A stretch of 64,000 nt of DNA, taken from contig VUYT01000002.1 of NCBI GenBank assembly GCA_008802785.1, positions 124,001 through 188,000 on the forward strand. Reading direction: 5' to 3'. Source of the DNA: Symmetrospora coprosmae (taxonomy: Eukaryota > Basidiomycota > Cystobasidiomycetes > Symmetrosporaceae). Shown piece by piece: positions 22,717 to 34,327 of the stretch. Made by a program: the position numbers and the translations under genes. The notes beneath the pieces are model-generated. The model worked only from the letters and a program-made list of their open reading frames with translations. It was not told the DNA's origin and ran no database searches. Numbering within the stretch: position 1 is the first letter of the stretch; every line of letters starts with the position of its first letter.

Positions 22717-23676
22717 AGTGCGTTCGCAATCAATGCATTAGCTTCTCGCGTAGCAGTTTGCTGACTGGCGCGCTCGCCTGCCCGCAGTGGTCGAGAAGCT
22801 CTCACAGGACGCGTACGACAAGCTCAGCACAAAGGAACAGCAGGCATACGACAAGGCGCGCTCTGACCAAGAGGCTGCAGAGCAGACAGGTGCGTTACCC
22901 GACACGGATCCTGGCTGTCGCGTTCTCAACAATCTCTCCGTTCTACAGCCCTGCCGTACAAGTGGAAGCAGACCCTGCAGGACGTCACCGTCACGATACC
23001 CGTCCCGCCAGGCACAAAGAGCCGCGACCTGATTGTCGAGATCAAGAAGACGAAGCTGAAGGTCGCGCTCAAAGGCAAGGACGCCATCATCGACGACGAG
23101 CTCTGCAAGGAGGTCAAGATTGATGACTCCACCTGGACGCTTGGTGCGCATCCGCTAACGACGGCGAGCACGTCTTGGCCGGCTGGTGATTGAGATGCTC
23201 TCTTCGGCTTAGACGACAACAAGGAGATCGTCCTGTCGCTCGAGAAGGTCAGCCAGAATGGCTGGTGGGAGAACGTCGTCAAGAGCGCGCCCAAGATCGA
23301 CACAACGAAGATTACGCCTGATAACAGCAAGCTCAGCGACCTGGACGGCGAGACGCGTGCGATGGTCGAGAAGATGATGGTGCGTAAACAGAATATCGGC
23401 TAAATAGAACCGGTCCCGTCCTGTCCAAGCGGGCTAACGAGAGCTGCCCGGCTCCAGTACGACAACCAACAAAAGGCCATGGGCAAGCCGACCTCCGACG
23501 AGCAGAAGAAGCGAGATGTAAGCCAAGCATCGAGCATAAGAGAATCGAGGCCTCTGCTGATGCGATGACATTCGCAGGCCCTGAAGCGCTTCCAGGAGCA
23601 ACATCCGGAGATGGACTTCAGCGGAGCCAACATCACAGGGCTCGACGGTTCTGGTAAAGGATTTCCAGGCATGTAG
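22717..23676 (+). CDS. NudC-like CS-domain protein
   Basis: NudC proteins are Hsp90-linked co-chaperones needed for dynein-dependent nuclear migration in fungi. Exons 22788-22889, 22949-23143, 23213-23379, 23458-23517 and 23578-23676 join in phase. The CS domain runs from [20 protein letters not shown] through [20 protein letters not shown] and [15 protein letters not shown] to [19 protein letters not shown]. The conserved NudC tail is [31 protein letters not shown] and [15 protein letters not shown]. The first coding exon appears to supply only the A of the ATG (22717), with TG at 22788 after a 70-nt intron, giving [15 protein letters not shown] and 207 residues. The alternative is an upstream in-frame ATG at 22519. 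Confidence 0.85.
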
Positions 23677-23876
23677 GGCGTGACAACAAGAGTAGCTTGC
23701 AGTACATCCATATAAGACAGAGGTGCAAACGCAAGCCGAGACGTGGCGAAGTGGGCCGGTGAAGGCGGAAAAGGATCAGTCAGGGCTATGATAGAAGTGC
23801 GTTCAAAAGGGGTATACGCGGCAGAGGGGCGCGAGCTGAAGAAGAAAAGCCATGTGGTCGAACATGATGCTTAGCT

Positions 23877-25693
23877 TTAGGCCGCCCAGCCATCGCGAGC
23901 GGCGCCGCTGAGCTCTCCCTTGTCTGTAGATTGGGCACAGTGCGTCAGTCTCACAATCTGGCGTGTGACGGCTACACTCCGCAAGCCACGTACAATCGCC
24001 GTGGGTGTTGAACATCCTGATACCCTTAAGACCCTGGGCTTTGGCGAAAGCGGCCTTGGCCTTGATCGATCGAGGGTTGTCGTAGGTGATGAACTGCTTG
24101 GTGTCCTTGTTGTAGAGCATCGGAGACTGCGTGCAGTCGTCAAACGAGTATTCCCAGCCATTGGCGCCCTTCTCCGGGTTGGACAGGAAAGCCTTGGTGC
24201 CGGCGTAAGCGGGCATAGCGACTGCACCAGTGGCAGGATCGGCCTCTGTGGCTTTCTGAGCGGGTTCATCGATGAAGAGATCGCCATATTGGTAGGTGGA
24301 GGCGTAGTCCCGGAAGGCATCGCATTCGTCCTTCTTCTGGGTGTCCCAGAAGCCGGCGCGGACGCTGCCCTTCTTGTCGTTGGCGGGCGCAGTGAGAGGC
24401 ATGGTCTTCTTGAAGTACGGGTTTCCAGCCTGCATGTCCTCAGTGCCTTGGAAGATCTTGGCATACGCGGGGAGACCGAGCTGAATCTGTAGAGGATCAA
24501 GCGCAATCAAAGATTAGTGGAAATATAGTACAGCATGTGAAGATGGCTGAGTCATACCTTGTTAGCAGGAACACCGGCCGTTACTGTCCAGTACTTGATG
24601 GCATCCTCGATCGAGAAGCGCTGGCCAGATCCCTCGGGAGCGCAAGTGTGCAGGGGAGCATTGATGCCGGTCAGCTCGCGGTAGTTGGAAGCCACGTCGT
24701 AGGTCATGACAGTGATGTAGTTGAGAGCGTCATTGGCGACCCATTTCTTCATGGAGCCGTCCTTGGCCTTCTGGCCGGTCTTGTCGAAGAAGCCGTTCTG
24801 CATCCGACCGACTAGCAATTCAGAGTCTGCGCGTCACATGCATTGCGGCTTATGAATGCTCACCATGGGTACGTTGGCCGTGATGGTCGGTTCGACGTTG
24901 CCGAGGGCAGCCTTGAGGGTCTTCCGCAGGACCTGTCGTACGGCACGGGCCATGTTTCGTGAGCATGGGGCGAAAGTGTACACAACAGCGCGAATGACGC
25001 ACCTTAATGAATTCATAATAATTCTCGGTGTCGTTGGCGTCGTACTGGTTGCAGACGTTCCCTCGGTCAAATCGGACATCGTTGGCGTTCTCCGGTTTGG
25101 AGTTTGGGAAGCTGAGTGCGCCATTGCCGCGTGAGCATAGAGTATAATCGCAGTAGGCAAGCATGACGGACTCACATCCAGTCAAGGGAGACGCCCGTGA
25201 ACTGTGCGGAAGAGAAGAGGTACGGAGCGAGAGTCAACATCGGCTGTCCCTGTGGGGCGAGGATCAGGGAGCTACACCTCACGAGCAGCTTTCCGTCGGC
25301 TCCTTTCATCTGAGCAGCGATGTTCTCGGCTGTTTTCTTGCGGGCGCCGTCGTCCTTGACTAGTGAGGAGAAGAAGGTCGAGCCGCTCCACCCGCCGAGC
25401 GATAAGAGCTTTGTTACGTCCTTCTTGCCGGACACCCACTCGACGAAGGCGCCGGCAGGCTTGCCGTCTGCGGTGTCAAATCCGACGCCCTCCTTGGACA
25501 AGGCAGCAAAGAACGTAATCTCGTTATAGTTGGTGATGGGGGCTGTCGGCTTGGTGTCGCCCTTCCAGCTCGGGTAGTCCCCGCCCATAACGGCTTGCTG
25601 GGCGGCGGGAGCTGCGAAGGCGGTAGGTGCGGTATGAAGGAGGAAGGCGGCGAAGGCAGAGGCCAGAGCCAGCTGGTAGGAAGAGGCGATCAT
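23877..25693 (-). CDS. Secreted GH18 chitinase-like protein, probably inactive
   Basis: Glycoside hydrolase family 18 fold. A signal peptide (start at 25693, hydrophobic run ending FAAPAA) shows secretion. Fold motifs are kept: KLLSLGGWSGSTFF (SxGG), YITVMTYDV (MxYD), IQLGLPAYAK and GIRMFNTHGD. The catalytic DxxDxDxE motif is degraded: the segment reads FTGVSLDW then, across an intron, I-FPNSKPENA, so two Asp and the catalytic Glu are replaced by Thr, Ser and Ile. At least six introns are visible. The last one (GTACGT...CTACAG) gives the end YKGELSGAARDGWAA at 23877. Such proteins may bind chitin oligomers without cutting them. Convergent with NudC, 200 bp apart. Confidence 0.85.
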
Positions 25694-26420
25694 GGTAACT
25701 TGTGTGAGGTACAGTGAGTCGGAGGGAGGGTTGGGTTAGACTTGACTAGCGAGGAGGAAATCGAGTGAGTGTGTGCTTCTAAGAGAGGGTGGTGGATACC
25801 TCAAGTATCCTGTGTGTGCTTCTAGCGCGATGCGTGGAGGAAAGGAGAGCGAGGCCCAGCTACGTCGTGCTTGTCTCTTGTAGGGACGTCGGACACACGC
25901 CCCGTGTAACACCTTGCATATACGGAGAGGAGTCGAGCCGTCCAAGCGACCGCACGCAGCCCGCAGCGGCATGCACCCTCTTCGGAATAGCTCCAATCTG
26001 CAGACAGCCGCCGCATGAAGCCTGATTGACCATTCCCAGATAGGGCTTCCCTTTCTTGCCATCGCATCCGGCCGGTAAGCGAGCTCCTCGCCTTTCTTGA
26101 TGTTCCGGGCTCATATCCGCAGCGGCGATTCACTTCCGCTGACATGGACACACCAGGCCGGCTCGCTAGACCGCCGGTAGGCCCTCACGCCCAGAACGTG
26201 CGAGATGCATCGGCTGTGTGTGCGGAGCTGGGTCGCATCGATTGGAGCGGGGTCGGAGATGGGCACGCGGTGAAGCGCTGGCAGACAGAGCATAAGCACG
26301 AATGCGTCAGTCGTCAGAGGAAGGCCTGTCATGGCTTGCGATTTTGCAAGCCCCGCTGAATACCGGTCAGACTGGCTTGAGCCTTTCAATGCTACACTGT
26401 GGCTTCTCTCCTTTGGGCCT
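25694..26420. other. Upstream region of the GH18 gene, no gene seen
   Basis: About 730 bp between the GH18 start codon and the stop of the next minus-strand gene. Several overlapping frames exist, but none has a family motif or splice logic. It should hold the GH18 promoter. Confidence 0.45.
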
Positions 26421-27923
26421 TCACTGCCTGTAGACGGAGTCTTCTCCTCGAGCTTCCTTCTCGAACATTTTCTCATATTCCTGGCGCTCCTTCTCCTTAG
26501 TCATCTGTCTCCGCCGCTCGTCCTCGGCGCGACGCTGGGCCTCTTCGGAAAACCCTTCGCTATCAGGCCGTCTCTCGCCAGAAAGCGATGCGTCCTGGTC
26601 ATTCCGCCCGCTCCGCTGCTGAGATGCCGCGTAGTCGGACCGCGCACGATCCTGTCGGATCTTCTCCCAGGCGGAGTCTTCGGAGCTACGCTGGCCACGC
26701 AGCTCCTCCCAGCGCGAGCGGCGGGTGGGCGGCGGTCCAGAAGATGCTGGCGCTGCTTGCTGTTCAGACGCTGGGAAACCAAAGTCGTCTGTCCGGCGAG
26801 GCTCTGCGCTGACATCTTTGGCGAATGCCGTCTCGCCCCAGGCACGGTCCTGCGAGGCCCGCCCGCCCAACCGCTGTTCCCGTCGAGAAGGGTCATCCTC
26901 GAAATTGCGTGCGAGCCGGGTGTTCTCGCCATCGATGTATTCGCCATCGCTTCTTGGACCGGAGCCGGGAGTAGATGGCATACCCTGGATCTTGCGCCGC
27001 TGGCTAGGCGGGATGCCGGTGCGCTCCAGACCGTCCGGCGGGTGTCCCATGGCTTGCCCCTGGTCCTGCCGGGTGTCTATGCCCAAGGCCCTCCCAAGCG
27101 ACGGGACCTCCCCACGCTCCTGCCGCATCTCCTCCGCCAGGTCCTGCTGGACCTTGCGCATGACGCGCGTGATGTTCTCGATGTTGCCTTCCCGCTTGAT
27201 GATGACGTTGCTCTGCCAGGCGCCGAGCCCGAAACCCGCGCTCTGCCCGACGAGCGTGCCAGCCATTGCAAAGACGAACATGCGAATGCCCTGGCCGAAG
27301 CGGTCGCGCATGACGGTCGCGTCTGGCGGGGCGGTCAAGCCTCGCGGGAAGAGCCGGGGCAGATTCTTCCATTGCGTGGGGTGGTACCGCCCGCGGAGTG
27401 CCAGCAGAACGCCGAGGCCGCCTCCAAGGACTGTACTGTAGTCGAGGATAGGAGTCAGTCAATGCCCGCGCTCAGATGAGAGAGAGGACTCGATCCGTTT
27501 CGCCACAATCGCCTTGGCTGGCTGCTCACCCTGCAGAGAGGCGGACACCGCATTAGCGGGTTTTCGTACGAACATGACTATACGTGAGGTACTTGCCGAA
27601 AGCCGTGTATTTGACGAAGGTGCCCGTCGCCTGTGAGTCCCGGACCGGAAGGAGAGAAAGGCCCGATGTGAGCGCGTCAACCTACCGGGTCTGGAAGCGG
27701 CATAATGATCAAACGGACATGCTTGACGGCTTCCTTGTCCTGACTGGAAAGCTCGCTCATGTCCCGCTCCATGACTTCCCGAAAGACCTGGTAGCATTTC
27801 GGGTGTGGGGATCAGCGATGATGCGTTTGTTCGCTCGGAGCTGCCAGAGGCTGGAGCCAGAGAGGAGAGACGCACGGCCAGGCCGCTGGGCGTCTCGTTC
27901 GCGCGCGAGTTCTCGAGGCTCAT
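26421..27923 (-). CDS. Hypothetical two-span membrane protein with charged C-tail
   Basis: I do not recognise the family. The likely start is MSLENSRANETPSGLA (27923). Three introns are inferred: GTGCGT...CTACCAG before VFREVMERDMSEL; one after IIMPLPDP leading to ATGTFVKYTAFGKYLTYSHV; and GTACG...TACAG joining in phase to LLGGGLGVLLALRGRYHPTQ. A first hydrophobic segment (HVLLGGGLGVLLAL) and a second one (RMFVFAMAGTLVGQSAGFGLG) flank the basic linker WKNLPRLFPRGL. The long C-terminal tail is hydrophilic, rich in Arg/Glu/Asp/Ser, probably disordered, and ends in a predicted charged helix (RRRQMTKEKERQEYEKMFEK). A mitochondrial or ER membrane site is possible. The start codon and the middle introns are the weak points. 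Confidence 0.55.
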
Positions 27924-28298
27924 TCTGCTGATATGTAAAAGTGCCAAATGTGGGTTGTGTGCGGGGAGGAGGGATAGAAGTATGAGAGCTCTTCATCGTC
28001 GTCGTCGACCTCCCTGTCTCTCCATCCTCCTCCGCGATCGCCTGCGTGCTTCGAGCTGCGTGACCGGGTGACGGCGAGCATCCACGAGTCGAGTAGCGCT
28101 CCAACCGGTACCATCATCACCATCATCATCTGACGTCTGCTGACTGCGCATAGCAGCATCCTCGTGCAAGGCAGCAGTCGTGAGCGTCCGGCGTCACTTG
28201 CCGCCGCTCAGCCCGTCTTCGCTGACCCTGGCCGCACTGTACCTCGGACCCTTCTGACCGAAACCCTCCACTCACGACGCCATCACTGCAACAGAGCC
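27924..28298. promoter_or_regulatory. Divergent promoter region, two-span membrane protein and LSM1
   Basis: 375 bp between outward-facing start codons. No clear TATA box. A short ATC/ATG trinucleotide run lies near 28111-28130. Confidence 0.4.
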
Positions 28299-29050
28299 AT
28301 GGACATTGCCTCGAATGCAGCGTTCACCACGTCTGGCGCGCTGGTCGACACCGTCGACAGTCAGTGTTGGCCGTCCGCTCTCAGAGCAGAGTAGCGTGTC
28401 GAGCACTGCTGAACGTGACATGACATGGCATCGCCCGTCCGCAATTCTGGCGGCACGACTGCAACCGACCCCCGCGATCCGCAGAGAAAGTCATTGTGGT
28501 CCTGCGCGACGGCCGCAAACTGATAGGCGTGCTGCGCTCGTACGACCAGTACGGTGAGCCGAGCACTGCGCTGACCCCGGCAGACAGGCGCATGCTTCAG
28601 ACAGAGCAAATACACGGAGGGTCCGGAACTGACGCGCATCTCCGTCTCGCACATTGTTACGACGATACATCCACCAGCCAACCTTGTGCTCATGGACACG
28701 GTCGAGCGACTTCAGGCTGGGAACCTGTATGCCGAAGTGCCACGAGGCCTGTACCTGATTCGAGGAGAGAACGTGGTGCTGCTCGGGGAGATTGTGCGTT
28801 GCCCTGCGAGCGCACACTCACGTCCCGCGCATAAAACCGAAACTGACTAGGTCCCTGTTCACTCTTGCAGGACCTGGATGCCGAGGATATTCCGCTACCT
28901 TTCATGAGAGAGGCGCCAGTCGAAGAAGTCCTCGCGCTCGCAAAGCAGGAAGAGGACGGCAAACGTGCCTTTCAGCAGAAGAAGGAGAAAGTCTTGCACG
29001 AGCAGCGCGGCTTTAGCAGCGAAGGGCAGGAGTACGATGCGTACTCGTAG
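28299..29050 (+). CDS. LSM1: LSM1, Sm-like subunit of the Lsm1-7 complex
   Basis: Defining subunit of the cytoplasmic Lsm1-7 ring, which binds the 3' end of oligoadenylated mRNA and promotes decapping. Four exons join in phase (28299-28359, 28485-28553, 28678-28793, 28871-29050) to give 141 residues. Sm1 motif: VDKKVIVVLRDGRKLIGVLR then SYDQYANLVLMDTVER. Sm2 motif: GLYLIRGENVVLLGEI. The Lsm1-specific C-terminal helix follows (VEEVLALAKQEEDGKRAFQQ and on). Start MDIASNAAFTTSGALVDTVD is normal for Lsm1. It works in the same decapping pathway as EDC3 at the left edge, but the two genes are not adjacent. Confidence 0.95.
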
Positions 29051-29448
29051 GCGAGGGAACAAGCACGGCGCTTACAGAAGAGCGGGAGGGGCTGTGGAGC
29101 ACGAGACGAGAGAACAATGCAGGCCAGCCTTCTATTCATTCAATAGGCGCCAGCACGGGTGCAGGTAGCACATGTGGAGCAAATGCAAAGGTGTCTCCTT
29201 CTGCCCTGGGTTGAGACGAGGTCACTGCTAGAGACCGTACTTTTGAGTGTCGGCGCTGCGCTTAACTTGTAAGCGCATCCTCCTCCTGAGCACGAGTGCT
29301 CTGCTGAGGTGCAGCTAGACGTGCTTTTCTCATCTTGATTGTGTCGGTCTTGCTGGCACCCCCGCTTTTGGGCGGCCCCGCCACAGTGACTGTTCGGCTG
29401 AGAGCGAACGGCACGAGGCTTTCCAGCTTCTCAACCGGAATCCGACTG
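29051..29448. other. Intergenic, upstream of the Zn2Cys6 gene
   Basis: About 400 bp between the LSM1 stop and the next plus-strand ATG. Nothing recognisable beyond a probable 3' untranslated region and promoter. Confidence 0.45.
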
Positions 29449-32400
29449 ATGTCACCCTCGGGGGAGAGCGGCGGCGGCAGCAACAGCAGCAACGGTGCCA
29501 GTGGAGCGCGCACAGCTGCTTCTGGGGGCGCAGCAGGTGGAGGAGGGATGACCAAGGGCGAGGCAGAGGCTGAGAGCCATCAGCAGCAGCATCAGCAACC
29601 GCAAGGAGGAGGAGGAGGAGGAGCGGCTGCGGCTGCGACTGCAGCAGCAGCAGCGGCCGCGGCAGCAGGAGGAGGTGGAGGGCAGCGGTCGAGGACTGCG
29701 TGCGTCAACTGTGAGTGGCATATAGAGACGAGCTAGTGGATGGAGCAGAGCAGAGAGTTCCCTCGTCCGCGCCGGATCTGTCGGGCGAGAAGAAGCCTCC
29801 TGGGGACGGGGCCCGGGGGCAGCGGCAGGGCAACTCCGAGCCACGGGGGGAGCGGAGCGGAGCATGCCCAAAGGAAGGGATACAATAATGAGCGAGGAGA
29901 AGAGCGAGGAGGGCAGCATAAATTGCCCGAATTCGCCTACACAGGGAGACGTCACGTCACATGGCTGGTGTGCAGTCGCACTGATGCCTGCGCCTCTTCG
30001 CCGTCCTCCACACCCCTCATCATTGTCTCCACCTCTTCCTGCCTGGCACCATCTCAAAAAGGCCGAGCGACAAAGCAAAAGTGCGATGGACCGTCAAGGA
30101 TCCCCTGCAGGAGATGCGAGCTGTCAGTGTGGACCCTGGCCGCACCGTTGGGTACCGGTGGCGAGCAGCGCCTGACGTCCGACCGTCCCCATCTGCAGGT
30201 ACAACCTCGACTGCGGCTATAGCGATGTCACACCGCGCCAGGCTGCGAAGCGGAAAGCAGAAGATATCGGAGCAGACTATCCGTCCAGTGCGGCAGGGCC
30301 GTCCGCGCCCGTCGCCTCTTCCAGCACTGGCCATGTCCCCGCCACGCCGACGCTGGGTTCGTCTACATCGAAACCTCAGCCAGGCGCCATTATACATTCC
30401 GAAGTAGCCGCCAACATCCTGAACAAGTGCGGCCCCTGACCTCCACAAAGCGTATTTTCGTCCTCTAGCTAATTTGCGGTGATGCGCAACCTCCCTCCCA
30501 GACTGGAGGAGCTGTCCCAGCGCACACGCGGTGTAGAGGAGCTCTTGCGCTACCAAGCTTCTCGCGATCTGAGCTATGACGGTCCCTCTGGGAGTAGCGG
30601 GAACGGGACTGGACCTGGCATGCCTTCTCGAGGTCCGCGGAATCTCCCGCCTCTCGGCGATCTGGCGCTGCCCGACACGCTGCCCGCAGCCTCTAATATG
30701 CGCGTAGGAAACCCTGTCAGTGCAATCACAGAGACATTTCGCAATATCGGAGAGGCATCGTACGGCGCCCTTCCACCTCCGCATGCCGGGGCTAGCGCCC
30801 TCGGCCTCAGCATGGAATCGGGGCACAGCAACAGCGGCGCAGGGAACGGAGGTGCGAGCGCGGGTAACAGTGTGGGTAGGGGAAGCCCGCCGGGCTCTTC
30901 AGCAGGCTTCGCAGACGGCGCAGGCGCCTCTTCGGCAGGCTACTTTGCGGGCGCTGTACCAGGCTTGACAGGGAGCCAGCGGCCACAGCAGAGGCAGCGA
31001 TACTCGTCGGACCGCAACCAGCAGAACAGCAACAACGTCTCGCCGTCTCACCGGTACAGCCGCGAAGGTGGCGCGGCAAAGCAGGAGCAGGGGAGCGAGA
31101 GCCGAGCACATCAGCCGGGCATTTCGCCGGACGCCATCACGCGCGGACTTGTCACGGTCGAGCAGGCGCGACGATACTTCGCCTTGTGAGGCGGGCACAG
31201 ACATGAAGTTGACGACATACTGCCAATGCTGATGGTTACCGACTGGTTGCAGCTTTGTTGAACATTGTCGGTATTGGGTGCACGGGTTTGTGCCATCGCA
31301 GTTCGACGACTGCATGTACATCCGCGACACATGGTGGGTCAGAATTGTTCGAGCTCAGCAGGATAGTGACCGAGCTGATGATTCTGCACAGTCCCCTCCT
31401 CTTCGGGTCGGTGCTCTGCGTCTCGTCGTACTTTCTGGACGCCTCGGCTGGAGAAGCGGGCCTACAACTGTACCTGTCGCTCGTCGCACTCGTCAACGAA
31501 GTCCTTGCACGTGAGTCTCGACGGTATATGAGTAGCCCAAGCACGTCTCACTGATATCCTCTCCCTGCCCTGCCCCTGCTCTCGCTGCCATCTCGCAAAC
31601 CACAGCCATCATCATGTCGCCAACCAGCGATGAGCTGAACGACGACTTCGTCCTCGGAATCGCTTTGTGCATCATCTGGAAAGCGCCGCGCATCGAGCAG
31701 GCTAAGGAGAACATGAATTTTGCCAACTTCCCTCGGTTGCAGCATCTCGCCAAGCTGAATGTAGGCTGCCAACTTATCGCGCGCGTTTGGTGAAGACTCG
31801 GGGGTGACTGTCCGCTAATGGCTCGCTCATGGTCTCGCAGAACTCGACCACCTACTTCCTATCAGGCATTAACGGTCGCGCTGCCAGGGTCAGCGGTCTG
31901 AACGCAAGCCCAGCGCAGCTCATAGCCGGCGACACATCGCCCGAGCTGGTAGCACGGGCACGGCTGTGGCTATGGATATGCTTTGTCGATGCTCATGGTT
32001 GCATGCAGAATGGGCGGGCAGCGAGTATTGACCTGACGGACAGGTGAGTACTCGAGGTCGCAGTTGCCGACGGCTGGCGTTGGCGTTTGCTCATCTTCCT
32101 TGCCCCTTACGCAGCTTGAAAGTCACCCGGACATTCGCAAGCCTCAACGATCATCCCAGTGCGTTGCAGCAACGAGACTGGTTGTGTTGCATCGGAATGG
32201 AAAGCTGAATCACCCATGACGTCCAGCCGATATCGAGCTGTCAGCACTTCTGGAAATCTCGTCCGTGTACCGCCAATTCCACGGATCATCCGAAGACGAC
32301 CGCACCAACCTGCAGGCTCTTGCTCGAGCGAATGCAGATCTCGACAGCATCACCTCGTACTGGTACTCGCATTATCCGCGCCTGCACTACGAAGGAGCTT

Positions 32401-33806
32401 TCGTCACGCAGTTCATCGGCCCTTTCCATCGCTTGGTCATTAACGCAGATGTGTACCGCTCCTGGGCTGTGCGCGACCTGAACAGGCGCGAGAAGGGAAA
32501 CGTCGAATCTCCGCCTACCCTTTCGCACGAAGAGGCAAAGTATCTCGCCATCGCCGTCGACTCGGCACAATCGCTCCTTCTCTATCTCAGCATAAATGCA
32601 CGAGCAGAGAATGGCCGTCGGATACCCAGGTTCGACGAACCTCAGTATTGGAAAGACGGAATGCCGATCTACAAGCCGATGGAGCCGGACGTAGATCATG
32701 CGAGACACATCATGACGGCTGTCGATACGACCGTCTGCGTCATCATCGTCTTCTCGGCCATGTTTTTGGCAAAGCTGCGGGCGGCGGTAAGCGCATTGCC
32801 TCGCTGTCAAGGAGAGGAGGCATTGAGCTAAGGCTGAAAAGTGCCGCCTTATCCCCTGCAGAATCTCATGCGATCCGATATGACAGTGGTCACGCCGAAG
32901 AGTCCTACAAGCGAATACGACCCGGATTCGCGCGGCCAGGTGACACTCTACAGCAAGTTCTTCCGTGTTATCGAGCTTGCTTCCGATTTCCTCGAGGTGA
33001 GGCTCTCTCGAGTGACAATACTTGCAGCGTCGGTGACTGATGGCCTTGGCACCATTCAGATGGTGGCGCCCAATGCTGGACATCCGTGTATGGCGCAGAG
33101 CCGCGTCCTCCGTTCGCTGCTGTCTACAGCCACAAGCAGAATATTGCGGCAGCAATCAGATGTGGGCGGCGGGGGCCACCTGCCACCACTACCGGAGAGC
33201 GCCGTACAGCAATTGGCAAACCGTGCTGGACATGGCTCCGCCTCGGAACAGCAGCGTGCTTCGGCTCAGCAGGGTCAGGCTGTCGCACAGCAGCAGGCGA
33301 TGCAAGCCCAGACACCGATGCCGACTGCACATCAATACAGTATGGGACAGCTAGGCCAGCCGCACCCGCAACCGCAACCGCAGCAGCAGCAGCAGCAGCA
33401 GACGCAGCTCACATCCTATCCGGGCCAGGCAGGGGGTGTCCCCAACTTGCAGGATTCGCTCGACCCGCTGCAACAGTTTCAGCAATTGGCTCAGCAGCAG
33501 CAACAACAACAGCAGCAACATTCGGCCGGATCTCTGCCTCGCTACCCGCACAGCCTGCTCGGCCAGCCTACACTCGACCACTCTGCCAATTCACCTATTG
33601 CAGCAGGGCCGGACTGGCCGGCGCAAGCGTCTGCTCAGTACAACAGCCAGCCGTTGCAAGGGTCTGGCCTTGCTCAGCAGGATGCCAGTCTCAACGAGAT
33701 GCTGAATGGCATTGGGCAGCCTGGAAACACGCTCGTCGGCTCTTTCCTGGGTGGAGACGAGTGGTCGATGCTCATGAGCTCGCTAGGCTTGCAGCCTCCG
33801 CAGTAG
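29449..33806 (+). CDS. Zn2Cys6 fungal transcription factor
   Basis: Nuclear regulator of the Gal4-type class; target genes unknown. A low-complexity Gly/Ala/Gln N-terminus precedes the zinc cluster, rebuilt across two introns as ACVNC-RATKQK-C-DGPSRIP-C-RRC-ELYNLD-C, a perfect C-x2-C-x6-C-x7-C-x2-C-x6-C. The first intron (29711-30061) is the longest I see here and splits a zinc-binding Cys codon. A coiled-coil-like stretch follows (NILNKLEELSQRTRGVEELL). The fungal-specific middle homology region includes SPLLFGSVLCVSSYFLDA, DDFVLGIALCIIWKAP, RARLWLWICFVDAHG and IELSALLEISSVYRQFHG. The C-terminus is rich in Gln and ends in an acidic-hydrophobic patch (GGDEWSMLMSSLGLQPPQ), a plausible activation region. 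About ten introns are implied. Confidence 0.8.
33372..33521 (+). repeat. Poly-Gln tracts in the Zn2Cys6 factor
   Basis: Two CAG/CAA-rich runs, near 33381-33402 and 33495-33521, encode seven to eight Gln each in the C-terminal part, separated by a Leu/Gln-rich stretch. The mixed codons make them less prone to slippage than the pure CAG tract at 7146. Confidence 0.8.
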
Positions 33807-34327
33807 GAGAAAGAGAAGTCGTGTTTGTGCAGGTACACGGAGGTAGAGAAAGCGTCATTCGCCAGCCACACTCGAACGAAAAACCAGGCTCGCAGTCAAA
33901 GGGGTTCACGGAACACGATGCAAGGGCAATTTGGGGTTGTTGTTGTTGTACATACGTATAGCCAAGCACGCGTGCAGATGGTGCTTGTCACATTGGGCAA
34001 ACACGGAGGCTGCTGTATCTCCGGGATCACGCAGTCCGCTCAAATCAAATGGAATCGGTGTTTGTGCGTGAGAGGTGGATTCTGCCGTTGCGTGCTATTC
34101 TACATATCCGACAGTGGTATCGAGAGAGTGCGCACGGGGTATACAACGATGCGCAGCGCAGGGGCACAGCCTGCGGCTGATTGCGCTTGCGGCAGCAGAT
34201 ATGCTGGAATATTACGCTTGCGACGCCAGCTATCCGCCGTGACCGTCCTATCAGGTCATGCTGGGTCGATGATTGGAGCTTAAACGTTGCTTGGTCCTTC
34301 GTGTTGCAGGAAGTTGGCCCTCGCAGC
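33807..34327. other. Convergent intergenic region
   Basis: About 520 bp between the stop codons of the Zn2Cys6 gene and MGE1. I see no gene; it should hold two 3' untranslated regions. Confidence 0.5.

Noticed and set aside
26331-27479. A 382-residue open frame on the plus strand
   Set aside because: It lies opposite the two-span membrane protein gene, has composition typical of a complementary-strand shadow, and matches no family; the minus strand shows splice sites and membrane segments.
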